From assembly GCA_945878515.1 (NCBI GenBank), contig CAMCTL010000139.1, positions 1 to 9,147 on the forward strand: a stretch of 9,147 bases of DNA. The letters run 5' to 3'. This DNA comes from Flavobacterium psychrophilum (GTDB lineage Bacteria > Bacteroidota > Bacteroidia > Flavobacteriales > Flavobacteriaceae). Below the pieces are notes generated by a model. That model did no database searches and was not told where the DNA came from. It was given only the letters and a program-made list of their open reading frames with translations. A program made the translations under genes and the position numbers. Below are positions 1-7,116 of the stretch, in pieces. Numbering within the stretch: the stretch's first letter is position 1; the number at the start of each line of letters is the position of its first letter.

Positions 1-290
1 CAAATGGCAGTTATTCCTAGTTTTTCGAAGTAGCCTTCATCTAATTTTTGAATGATACCTCGAATATCGCCACCTTCAAAACCGCGCAATTTGCCTGTGT
101 TTTTATTTCGGTTATAGGTTTTGTCGTTCGTTTTGTCTCCGTTGTTGAACCGGTCAATCAAAAGAAAATAGACGTTGGCATTTTCCCAAACAAAAGGAGT
201 CTTCGATGCGGTTTTTGCGGTTTTAGTTGAAGAACAACTTGCGAAAAATAGCGATAGTAGTGCGATTGAAAATAAGATATTTTTTTTCAT
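1..290 (-). CDS. GH13 alpha-amylase family lipoprotein, N-terminal part only (cut by window edge)
   Basis: Only the first 96 residues are in the window; the frame stays open to the left edge. It starts MKKNILFSIALLSLFF and has a lipobox F-A-S-C with the lipidated cysteine at residue 19, so the protein is predicted to be an envelope lipoprotein. After a short Thr/Lys/Ala-rich linker (about 20-32) the GH13 barrel begins: 'VYFLLIDRFNNGD' at 40-52, followed by 'GGDIRGI' at 73-79 and 'LGITAI' at 91-96, the usual first beta strand and first helix of secreted alpha-amylases. The catalytic residues lie outside the window, so activity cannot be confirmed. By family and context it should be an endo-acting amylase that opens starch or long maltodextrins for the enzymes encoded upstream. 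The start is the ATG at 290, the only one giving a lipoprotein signal. It follows the GH31 gene by 83 bases and is probably the last visible gene of the same transcript. Confidence 0.88.
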   Translation of the reverse strand, partial: MKKNILFSIALLSLFFASCSSTKTAKTASKTPFVWENANVYFLLIDRFNNGDKTNDKTYNRNKNTGKLRGFEGGDIRGIIQKLDEGYFEKLGITAI

Positions 291-303
291 AGGTGTTTTT
301 TTT

Positions 304-324
304 GAACCATTAAAATTAAGGTTC
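304..324 (-). repeat. Small hairpin in the leader of the lipoprotein amylase gene
   Basis: GAACC (304-308) and GGTTC (320-324) are exact inverted copies. The bases between them are AT-only and can extend the stem by TTAA/TTAA with one bulged base, giving about nine pairs and a two-base loop in the transcript. The hairpin ends 13 bases before the ATG of the amylase gene, so it could affect ribosome access. No U-run follows it on the minus strand, so it does not look like a terminator. Function is inference. Confidence 0.5.
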
Positions 325-330
325 ATTAAG
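308..330 (-). repeat. Degenerate copy of the intergenic CTTATATG-type element
   Basis: Read on the minus strand this is CTTAATGAAC followed by CTTAATTTT and AATG. That is the same 10-base then 9-base spacing of CTTA units found in the clear copies at 2796-2822 and 4728-4785. On the plus strand it is preceded by GAAC and followed by a T-run, much as the 2796 copy is. It is shorter by four bases and more divergent, so it could be chance in AT-rich DNA. It lies 17 bases upstream of the amylase start, almost the same spacing (16 bases) as the 2796 copy has to the GH31 start. Confidence 0.4.
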
Positions 331-373
331 TTTTTTTTAATTTTTCTTTATTTCTTAACGGTTTAGATTTTTA

Positions 374-2779
374 TTATAATTGAATTTTGATTTCCACTTC
401 AGTTCCTTTTTTCCAAGAAACTGGAATTTCTATATTGTTTTTAATGGTTTTGAAATCAATAGTTTTTCCGTTCACGGTTACTGATTTTCCTTTTAAATTA
501 TGAACAATTAACGCAACATTTTTATCCGAAGATTGGAAGTTTTTTCCAATTTCTGAATTTAAATTAATAACTACTTTTTGAGTATTAGAATTACTATTGA
601 AATTCAAAACTTCAAATGCACCTTTTTCGAATGCGTTTGCCGTTGTTCCATCGTCATTGTATAATTTTCCTGAACTTTGAGTGGTTTTGGCATCAAAATA
701 ATAATGCAAATCAAAGTTGTCCAAGGAATATTTCGATGTGTTTTGAATGGTTTTTATCATCGGAATAAAAGCACCACCACGAACAAAAACAGGAATATGG
801 TCTTCGACAACGGTAATATTTGAAGTAGTTCCTGCCAAATGCTCTTCATCGGTGTAGAAATCAAACCAGTTGTTCTTTTTTGGAAAATAAACCGAAGTTG
901 AAGTTACGCCAGGTTTCGTAATTGGTGTAACCAAAAAGTCATTTCCCCAAAGATAGTTTTCGGAAACGGCTAATAATTTTGAATTCTCGGGTTCTTCAAA
1001 AAATAACGGGCGCATTAATGGAGTTCCTTTTTGGTTGTTTTCGAAAGCCAAAGTATAGTTGTAAGGCAAAAGTTGGTAGCGCAATTCGACTTGCTTTTTG
1101 GCTTTAGCTTTGGTTACGATATCTTTATAAACGGGTTCTGCAGCAACATCTTCGTGAGCGTGTGGACGGAAAATCGGATTGAAAACGCCATATTGCAACC
1201 ACCGAATGTACAATTCATTGTCAAAATAATCGCCTGCAAAACCACCCAAATCAGAGTGCATATAAGACATTCCTTGCATGCCCATTTGCAAAGCAATTTC
1301 AGTTTGGGATTGCAATCCTCCCCAAGAACGGCTCACATCGCCAGACCAAGGGATCATTCCAAATCGTTGCGAACCAGAATATCCAGCACGCATTAATATA
1401 AATGGACGTTGATTTGCGAAGTCTTTTTTGTATCCGTCAGCAATTAGTTTTGCCCAATTGTGTCCGTAAACATTATGGACTTCATCGGCATTTCCGCCGG
1501 CTGTTATAGCTTCTGATGGGAAAACTTCGGGTTCGCCCAAATCGCCCCAAAGTCCGCCAACGCCTTGATTAATAAGATTTTTGTAAACATTCCAAAACCA
1601 ATCCTTTCCTGCAGGTTTGAAAATGTCGATGATTCCGGTGTTTCCAAAATAGAAATCGTATGTAAAAGCATTTCCATTTTTATTTGTTGCCAAGATTTGT
1701 TTCTCAACTGCTTCTTTCCATTTACTAGAAGTTGTAAGCACAAATGGTTCAGTTATTAGAACTGTTTTCACTCCTTTTGCATTTAAATCAGTTATCATTT
1801 TTTCTGGATTCGGAAATTTATCTTTGTCCCAATGCAAATTTCCCATTGTTCCCTGAATGGTTTTGCCAAACCAATACAAATCTAGAATTATCGCATCGAC
1901 AGGGATTTTGTCGTCTTCAAATTTCTTAATGGTTTTCTCGATTTCTTCTTGCGAGTGATAGCCAAAACGGCTGGAAAAATTCCCCAACGTCCATCGCGCT
2001 GGTAAAGGTTGTTTTCCTGTTAAATCGGTGTAATTTGAAATCAAATCAGTCCAAGAATCTCCGATAATTACTTGGTAAGTTTTTCTTCCAGAAATGGTTT
2101 CATAGGCTAAAGTATTTTCTTTTTTGCTGTCTAAATCCAAGTAGCCAATGGCAGAATTGTCAAAATGAACGGCATACATTTTCGATGACAACACCATTGG
2201 AATGGTAAAATTCATTAGCTCGGAACGCGTTTCGTAGCCATAATGCGCTCTATTGTAAAGAGCTAACTTATTGCCACGACGATTCATTCCCAAAGCACGA
2301 GCACCACCTCCGTACAAAACTTCATCAGACGAAATGTTGAACTGAATTACATCGGTCGAATCGGCTTTTATGTTGCCTTTTACATTTTCTAGCGGAATAT
2401 GCAGCTGTTTTAAATATCCGTTTTTTTCAGAAAGCAATAGTTTTTGCTGATTGAAATAGGATATTTGAAAAGGTGATTTTTGAATGCTTACTACAATTCC
2501 CTTCGTGTAAAGGCTTACATTGCTTGATGTTTTTATTATTTTTGAAATCCCAGGTTTTGGAGATAAAACCACAGCTTCTGACATTGGATTATAAACTTCG
2601 CTTTTTGGAATAAAAGAAGTTTCTACAATTTTATCAGAATAGGCTTTGATAATGTATTTTCCATCAGAAGTTTTGATTTCTAAGGTGTTATTTATTTCTT
2701 GGAAACTTTCGAATTTCCTGTTTGCATTCTGGGCAAAGGAAATGGAACTTATAAATAGTAAGAAAAATAGTTTTTTCAT
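374..2779 (-). CDS. GH31 alpha-glucosidase or alpha-1,4-transglucosylase, exported
   Basis: The 801-residue protein has a signal peptide (MKKLFFLLFISSISFA, predicted cut before Gln17) and no lipobox, so it should be periplasmic. A GH31 N-terminal beta domain (about 25-255) precedes the barrel (about 256-600), then C-terminal beta domains including a DUF5110-like stretch with 'LYNDDGT' at 706-712. The nucleophile is Asp413 in 'GLWGDLGEPE' and the acid/base is Asp481 in 'PWSGDVSRSWGG'; 'HSDLGGF' (508-514) and 'RPHAH' (538-542) are further GH31 active-site motifs. It should act on the non-reducing ends of alpha-1,4-gluco-oligosaccharides. The Asp413 context differs from the WxDMNE motif of ordinary GH31 glucosidases and resembles what I recall of Cellvibrio japonicus Agd31B, which transfers glucosyl units rather than hydrolysing. 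Automated annotation would say alpha-glucosidase. The gene follows the SusA-like gene by 46 bases and ends in a double stop (TAATAA). Confidence 0.93.
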   Translation of the reverse strand: MKKLFFLLFISSISFAQNANRKFESFQEINNTLEIKTSDGKYIIKAYSDKIVETSFIPKSEVYNPMSEAVVLSPKPGISKIIKTSSNVSLYTKGIVVSIQKSPFQISYFNQQKLLLSEKNGYLKQLHIPLENVKGNIKADSTDVIQFNISSDEVLYGGGARALGMNRRGNKLALYNRAHYGYETRSELMNFTIPMVLSSKMYAVHFDNSAIGYLDLDSKKENTLAYETISGRKTYQVIIGDSWTDLISNYTDLTGKQPLPARWTLGNFSSRFGYHSQEEIEKTIKKFEDDKIPVDAIILDLYWFGKTIQGTMGNLHWDKDKFPNPEKMITDLNAKGVKTVLITEPFVLTTSSKWKEAVEKQILATNKNGNAFTYDFYFGNTGIIDIFKPAGKDWFWNVYKNLINQGVGGLWGDLGEPEVFPSEAITAGGNADEVHNVYGHNWAKLIADGYKKDFANQRPFILMRAGYSGSQRFGMIPWSGDVSRSWGGLQSQTEIALQMGMQGMSYMHSDLGGFAGDYFDNELYIRWLQYGVFNPIFRPHAHEDVAAEPVYKDIVTKAKAKKQVELRYQLLPYNYTLAFENNQKGTPLMRPLFFEEPENSKLLAVSENYLWGNDFLVTPITKPGVTSTSVYFPKKNNWFDFYTDEEHLAGTTSNITVVEDHIPVFVRGGAFIPMIKTIQNTSKYSLDNFDLHYYFDAKTTQSSGKLYNDDGTTANAFEKGAFEVLNFNSNSNTQKVVINLNSEIGKNFQSSDKNVALIVHNLKGKSVTVNGKTIDFKTIKNNIEIPVSWKKGTEVEIKIQL

Positions 2780-2795
2780 AGTTGTATTTTTTAAC

Positions 2796-2822
2796 CATAT
2801 AAGGTATATAAGGTCATTTAAG
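2796..2822 (-). repeat. Intergenic 27-base element, single copy before the GH31 gene
   Basis: The plus-strand sequence begins CATATAAGGTATATAAGG and matches 24 of 27 positions of the left arm at 4728-4754. On the minus strand it is three CTTA-units spaced 10 and 9 bases (CTTAAATGAC, CTTATATAC, CTTATATG). It fills most of the 46-base gap between the SusA-like stop codon and the GH31 ATG, and ends 16 bases before that ATG. Similar CTTATATG repeats are, from memory, common between Flavobacterium genes; I cannot check this here. A role in mRNA stability or translation is possible but not shown. Confidence 0.7.
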
Positions 2823-2825
2823 TTT

Positions 2826-4685
2826 TTATTTCAATTCCAATATCAAAACGGATTTTGGTTCCAAAGTAATTTCAGTAGAAATATCAATAATTTTATCGGT
2901 AATGACGTCTTTTCCAGTTTTTAAATTCCCAATATTTTCTGCGAAACGATTTGTTTTTAAGGTTTTGGTTTTATCGCTGTTATTGAATAAAACCATCACG
3001 CTTTGCTCCGCCAGTTCGCTAGCGCTCGGGTCATCTGTATTGTACCTGAAATAGACATAAGTGTTGTCCTCGGGAATATAATGGGTCATTTTTCCGAAAT
3101 GAATAACTGGCTTAGTTTTTCTCCAATTGAATAGCTTGGAAGTAAAGTCGAAATATTCGTTTTGTCCTGGTGTTCTTCCTTCTTTGGTAAACGCATTGTT
3201 GTCATCACCTTCCCATCCACCAGGAAAATCTTGCCGAATTGCAGCATCTCCACCTTGGTCTTTGTTTCCTGCCATTCCAATTTCTGAACCATAATACAAT
3301 TGAGGAATTCCCCTCACGGTGGCAATTAATGCCATCGCCATTTTGTATTTTCTAATGTCGTTTTGGTAAACGTGATTAACACGGTGTGTGTCATGATTTT
3401 CGGCAAAAATCATTAAATTATTCACATTTGGAAATAGAAAATCATTGGCAAAATTGTTGTAAACCTTTGCCATTCCACTTTCCCAATTACCATCTTCGTT
3501 GAAAATGGTTAAAAGTGCGTCTGATAAAATAAAATCCATTACGCTCGGTAAATGGGAATTGAAATTCTGAATTTTACCTATTTGACTGTCTTTTTGCCAA
3601 TACGAAAGTTGGGCTTGATCTCGCATCGAAATTTCGCCGACAATATTGAAATTAGGATATTCATCCATAATAGCTTTGGTCCATTTCGTGATGGATTGTG
3701 GGTCGGCATAATTATAAGTATCTACCCTGAAGCCATCTAAATTGGCAGATTCAATCCACCAAATGGCATTTTGAGTAAGATAGTTCAATACCAAAGGATT
3801 CGCTTGATTCAAATCAGGCATCGATGGCGCAAACCAGCCATCCATACATATTTGGGTGTCAATTTTGGAAGCATTTGTATCGTGAATAACAGTTCTCCTA
3901 TGGTTGGTTTGAGTAAAATTTTCAAATTGATGAATCCAATCTTGAGTAGGTAAATCTTTCATCATCCAGTGTGATTCTCCCCAATGATTAGTGACATAAT
4001 CCATCACTAATTTCAAGTTTTTTTTGTGCATTTCAGTTGCTAACCGAGCATAATCATCGTTGGTTCCATACCGAGGATCTATTTTGTAAACATCGGACTG
4101 TGCATAGGTATGGTAGGAGTAAGTTGCTTCATTGTCTTCACAAAGTGGTGTAATCCAAAGCGTTGTCGCGCCTAATTCCTTAATGTAATCCAAATGATTG
4201 ATGATGCCTTGAATATCGCCGCCATGTCTCCCTTCGGGCAATGCTCTATTGTATTTTTCTGTGGTCAATTTATCACTATCGTTATTAGGATTTCCATTAG
4301 AGAAACGGTCGGGCATTATTAAATACATCATATCCGAAGCGTCAAAACTTTTGCGTTCAGCTGAGTTTTCTCTTCTTTGTTTTAGGGAATATTTTTGAGT
4401 AAATACTGTTTTGTTGCTGCTTTGGAAACTAAAAACACAATTTGTAGCAGGAACATTTTTAGTGTTGATGGTTACGAACAGATAGTTTGGATTTTCGGTT
4501 CTTTTGACATTAGTAATTACAATCGAATGGGATACAAATACCTGATATTGTGATATGTTTTTGCCATAAAACATAATTTGTACTTCGGGATTGTTCATTC
4601 CAGCATACCAAAATGGAGGTTCTGTTCTTTCGATTTGTGCAAACATAGTTGAAGACATTAAGAAAAATAAAAGTAATTTTTTCAT
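2826..4685 (-). CDS. SusA-like neopullulanase / cyclomaltodextrinase (GH13), periplasmic
   Basis: The 619-residue protein should hydrolyse alpha-1,4 bonds in maltodextrins, cyclodextrins or pullulan in the periplasm, giving maltose or panose-sized products. The start is the ATG at 4685 because it gives a clean signal peptide (MKKLLLFFLMSSTMFA, cut before Gln17); longer readings begin inside the intergenic repeat. Domains in order: a cyclomaltodextrinase-type N-terminal beta domain (about 18-105), the GH13 barrel (about 116-520) and a C-terminal beta domain (about 525-619). The four GH13 motifs are present: 'DYVTNH' (229-234), 'GFRVD' with nucleophile Asp322, 'VGEI' with acid/base Glu351, and 'AENHD' with Asp432. 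Length and architecture match Bacteroides SusA, recalled as about 617 residues. A stretch near 552-562 (DPSASELAEQS) is encoded by unusually GC-rich DNA and may be an insertion. It lies 115 bases after the maltose phosphorylase gene, with an inverted repeat between them. Confidence 0.93.
   Translation of the reverse strand: MKKLLLFFLMSSTMFAQIERTEPPFWYAGMNNPEVQIMFYGKNISQYQVFVSHSIVITNVKRTENPNYLFVTINTKNVPATNCVFSFQSSNKTVFTQKYSLKQRRENSAERKSFDASDMMYLIMPDRFSNGNPNNDSDKLTTEKYNRALPEGRHGGDIQGIINHLDYIKELGATTLWITPLCEDNEATYSYHTYAQSDVYKIDPRYGTNDDYARLATEMHKKNLKLVMDYVTNHWGESHWMMKDLPTQDWIHQFENFTQTNHRRTVIHDTNASKIDTQICMDGWFAPSMPDLNQANPLVLNYLTQNAIWWIESANLDGFRVDTYNYADPQSITKWTKAIMDEYPNFNIVGEISMRDQAQLSYWQKDSQIGKIQNFNSHLPSVMDFILSDALLTIFNEDGNWESGMAKVYNNFANDFLFPNVNNLMIFAENHDTHRVNHVYQNDIRKYKMAMALIATVRGIPQLYYGSEIGMAGNKDQGGDAAIRQDFPGGWEGDDNNAFTKEGRTPGQNEYFDFTSKLFNWRKTKPVIHFGKMTHYIPEDNTYVYFRYNTDDPSASELAEQSVMVLFNNSDKTKTLKTNRFAENIGNLKTGKDVITDKIIDISTEITLEPKSVLILELK
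3003..3029 (-). repeat. GC-rich hairpin-forming stretch inside the SusA-like gene
   Basis: From 3005 to 3030, 19 of 26 bases are G or C, in a gene that is otherwise AT-rich. It contains the palindrome CGCTAGCG (3017-3024), overlapping AGCGCT (3021-3026), and on the minus strand GCTAG-CGAA-CTGGC, a five-pair stem (one U-G pair) with a four-base loop. It encodes PSASELAEQ in the C-terminal beta domain, between 'YFRYNTDD' and 'SVMVLFNN', where related enzymes usually have a short turn between two strands. This suggests an in-frame repeat inserted at a tolerant loop. The comparison with relatives is from memory. Confidence 0.45.
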
Positions 4686-4727
4686 TTGACAAATAATTAA
4701 ATTTATTTCAACCTTATTATTTTTAAA

Positions 4728-4785
4728 CATATAAGGCATATAAGTTCAGTTAAGTTTTCTTACATGTCCTTATATGCCTAATATG
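4728..4785 (-). repeat. Inverted pair of 27-base elements between the maltose phosphorylase and SusA-like genes
   Basis: The left arm (4728-4754, CATATAAGGCATATAAG...) and the right arm (4759-4785, read in reverse complement CATATTAGGCATATAAG...) match at 22 of 27 positions and are separated by TTTT (4755-4758). The outer 17 positions pair with one mismatch. In the transcript this would make a long hairpin with a four-base loop. It takes up half of the 115-base gap. Bases after the hairpin on the minus strand are TTTAAAAATAATAAGG, only a short U-run, so a strong intrinsic terminator is unlikely. Attenuation, RNA processing or protection of the upstream mRNA are possible roles, none shown. Confidence 0.8.
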
Positions 4786-4800
4786 GTATTGACAATTTTG

Positions 4801-7107
4801 CTAGACCACAACTAAACTATTGGGTTTCACTAAAACCGCATTTTCATTGATAAAAACTATCAATTCTTCTGAACCTTCAAGCGTGAGTTGAGTATCATTG
4901 TGATCTACGACAACCTTTAAAATCTGGTTTCTGAAATTAATTTTAAACGAATATCCAGTCCATTCTTTTGGGATTTTTGGAGAGAAATGTAGTGCATCAT
5001 TTTTTACACGCATTCCGCCAAAACCTTCTACAATACTCATCCAAGTTCCCGCCATCGAGGTAATATGACAACCTTCTTCCACTTCTTTATTGTAATCGTC
5101 AAGGTCTAAACGGGAGGTTCTCAAATAGAAAGTGTAAGCCATGTCCATTTTATCCAATTTTGCCGCTTGAATCGAATGTACGCAGGGTGAAAGTGAACTT
5201 TCGTGAACGGTAAATGGTTCATAAAAATTGAAATGTTTTTCTAATTCTTCTGTTGTAAAGTAATCTTCAAAGAAGTAAAATCCTTGTAAAGTATCGGCTT
5301 GTTTGATGTATGGCGAACGTAAAACCCTGTCCCAAGACCATTTTTGGTTGATAGGTCGTTGCGACTTATCTAAATCTTTTACCAAAACCAATTCTTTGTC
5401 TAAGAAACCATCTTGTTGCAAATAAATTCCGTGTTTTTCTGAATAAGGAAAGTACATATTGCCTGAAACTTTTTTCCATTCCTGCAATTCAGCATCGGTC
5501 AATTTTACTTTTTCGATGATGCGTTTATGGTCTGAAGGATATTCCAAAGCCACCTTCAGAATTTGTTCGTGTGCATAATCGATACACCATTTTGCTATGA
5601 AATTAGTGTAGAAATTATTGTTTACGTTATTTTCATATTCGTTGGGGCCTGTAACTCCAAGAATTACATATTGATTTTTGTCTGTCGAAAAATTAGCTCT
5701 TTGATGCCAAAAGCGGGCAATTCCGATTAACACTTCCAAACCTTTTTCAGGAATATAAGAATAATCTCCCGTATAACGATGGTAGTTGAAAATTGCAAAG
5801 GCAATCGCTCCATTTCTATGGATTTCTTCGTGTGTGATTTCCCATTCGTTATGACATTCTTCACCGTTCATCGTTACCATTGGATACAAAGCTGCTCCGT
5901 TTTTGAAGCCAAGGTTGTCTTTAGCATTTTCAATGGCTTTGTCCAATTGATTGTAACGATACGTCAATAGATTTCTTGCCACTTGCTGGTCTTTGGTCGC
6001 CATATAAAACGGAATGCAGTAGGCCTCAGTGTCCCAATAAGTAGAACCGCCATATTTTTCGCCAGTGAATCCTTTTGGACCAATATTCAAACGAGAATCT
6101 TTACCAGAATAGGTTTGATTCAATTGAAAAATATTGAAACGAATGCCTTGTTGGGCTTTCACATCACCATCAATGGTAATGTCTGACATTTCCCAAATTT
6201 TTGCCCAAGCTTCGATTTGCTCGTTCAATAATTGGTCATAACCTTTTGCTAAAGCTGATTTAATTACTGACTCAGCAGCTACAACAGTGCTTTCATGATT
6301 TAGAGAAACGGTATAACCGCCAATTTTTTGGATTGAGGATTTTTGTCCTTTAGCAATAATCACATCATAAGAAAATTGAATTTTGTCGGTACCAGTTTTA
6401 ATATTGGATGGAGAAATGCTGCCATTTTTTCCATTTACAAAAATGGTATTTTGCATAAAGGTAGTAACCTTAAAATGGGTTTTAAAGGTTTGAGCAGTTA
6501 CAAAAGCTTCGTTTCCTATTCTCTTTAAGTCGAGAATTTCCCAGAATTTTTCTTCCCAGTTGGCGTCTTCATTGGTTACACCAGCATCAACATAAGGTTT
6601 GTAAACTATTTTTGTATCTCGGTTAAGCGCTGTGATTTCATAATTAATAACACCTACTTCATCTAAATTCATACATAGAAAACGACGGATATTAACGCCA
6701 ATTTCGGTTCCGTTTTGCAAAGTGGCATTGAAGGAACGGTTGTACCAACCCTCTTTCATATTTAGTTCTCGACGAAAGTTTTTGACTTCTAAACATTTAT
6801 TCAGATCCAGACTTTCATCGTTGATTTGGATGTCAATCCCGATCCAGTTTGGAGCGTTTAGGACTTTGGCAAAATATTTTGGATACCCATTTTTCCACCA
6901 CCCCACTTTGGTTTTATCTGGATAATAAATTCCTGCTATGTAACTTCCTTGAAAAGTTTCTCCGGTGTAATTTTCTTCAAAATTTGCTCTTTGTCCCATA
7001 GCACCGTTGCCAATGCTGAAAAGACTTTCGGACGATTTTACGCTTTCTGCATCAAATCCTTCTTCTATTATTGACCAATTGTCTGGTTTTATATAATCTT
7101 GGTTCAT
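4801..7107 (-). CDS. mapA: Maltose phosphorylase (GH65)
   Basis: This 768-residue cytosolic enzyme (no signal peptide) should catalyse maltose + phosphate to beta-glucose-1-phosphate + glucose, with inversion. The layout is that of GH65: an N-terminal beta-sandwich (about 1-270), linker, an (alpha/alpha)6 barrel (about 315-690) and a small C-terminal beta domain. The general acid is Glu490 in 'VTGPNEYENNVNN'. 'GFTGEKYGGSTYWDTEAY' (346-363) and 'NGEECHNEWEITHEEIHRNG' (414-433) match what I recall of lactobacillar maltose phosphorylases closely, and favour maltose over trehalose or kojibiose. Phosphate-site motifs are 'KQADT' (602-606), 'HESSLSP' (635-641) and 'HITSMAGTW' (681-689). The beta-phosphoglucomutase gene 75 bases upstream handles the product, which supports the call. 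The symbol mapA follows lactobacillar usage; malP is also used for this enzyme. The alternative, another GH65 disaccharide phosphorylase, is less likely. Confidence 0.95.
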   Translation of the reverse strand: MNQDYIKPDNWSIIEEGFDAESVKSSESLFSIGNGAMGQRANFEENYTGETFQGSYIAGIYYPDKTKVGWWKNGYPKYFAKVLNAPNWIGIDIQINDESLDLNKCLEVKNFRRELNMKEGWYNRSFNATLQNGTEIGVNIRRFLCMNLDEVGVINYEITALNRDTKIVYKPYVDAGVTNEDANWEEKFWEILDLKRIGNEAFVTAQTFKTHFKVTTFMQNTIFVNGKNGSISPSNIKTGTDKIQFSYDVIIAKGQKSSIQKIGGYTVSLNHESTVVAAESVIKSALAKGYDQLLNEQIEAWAKIWEMSDITIDGDVKAQQGIRFNIFQLNQTYSGKDSRLNIGPKGFTGEKYGGSTYWDTEAYCIPFYMATKDQQVARNLLTYRYNQLDKAIENAKDNLGFKNGAALYPMVTMNGEECHNEWEITHEEIHRNGAIAFAIFNYHRYTGDYSYIPEKGLEVLIGIARFWHQRANFSTDKNQYVILGVTGPNEYENNVNNNFYTNFIAKWCIDYAHEQILKVALEYPSDHKRIIEKVKLTDAELQEWKKVSGNMYFPYSEKHGIYLQQDGFLDKELVLVKDLDKSQRPINQKWSWDRVLRSPYIKQADTLQGFYFFEDYFTTEELEKHFNFYEPFTVHESSLSPCVHSIQAAKLDKMDMAYTFYLRTSRLDLDDYNKEVEEGCHITSMAGTWMSIVEGFGGMRVKNDALHFSPKIPKEWTGYSFKINFRNQILKVVVDHNDTQLTLEGSEELIVFINENAVLVKPNSLVVV

Positions 7108-7116
7108 TTCTTTTTA

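Noticed and set aside
280..303. Two 8-base T runs (280-287 and 296-303) around the amylase start as a phase-variation switch
   Set aside because: Runs of this length are expected in AT-rich Bacteroidota DNA, and the coding one is simply the Lys-Lys-Asn start of the signal peptide.
291..373. An internal promoter before the lipoprotein amylase gene
   Set aside because: I found no TAnnTTTG consensus on the minus strand here or in the other gaps, so there is no sequence support for a separate transcript.
1031..1396. A 121-codon plus-strand frame opposite the GH31 gene
   Set aside because: It lies wholly within a well-supported gene and its translation resembles no family; the same holds for the other plus-strand frames in the window, including 7616-8032.
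4686..4739. An 18-residue N-terminal extension of the SusA-like protein, starting at 4739
   Set aside because: The extension is read through the intergenic repeat and would bury the signal peptide that begins at the ATG at 4685.
4728..4785. Reading the inverted repeat as an intrinsic terminator after the maltose phosphorylase gene
   Set aside because: The stem is AT-rich and no strong U-run follows it on the minus strand; a co-directional pathway gene follows.
4788..4796. ATTGACAAT, a short palindrome just after the maltose phosphorylase stop codon, as an operator
   Set aside because: Four-base half-sites around one base are too short to separate from chance, and there is no promoter beside it.
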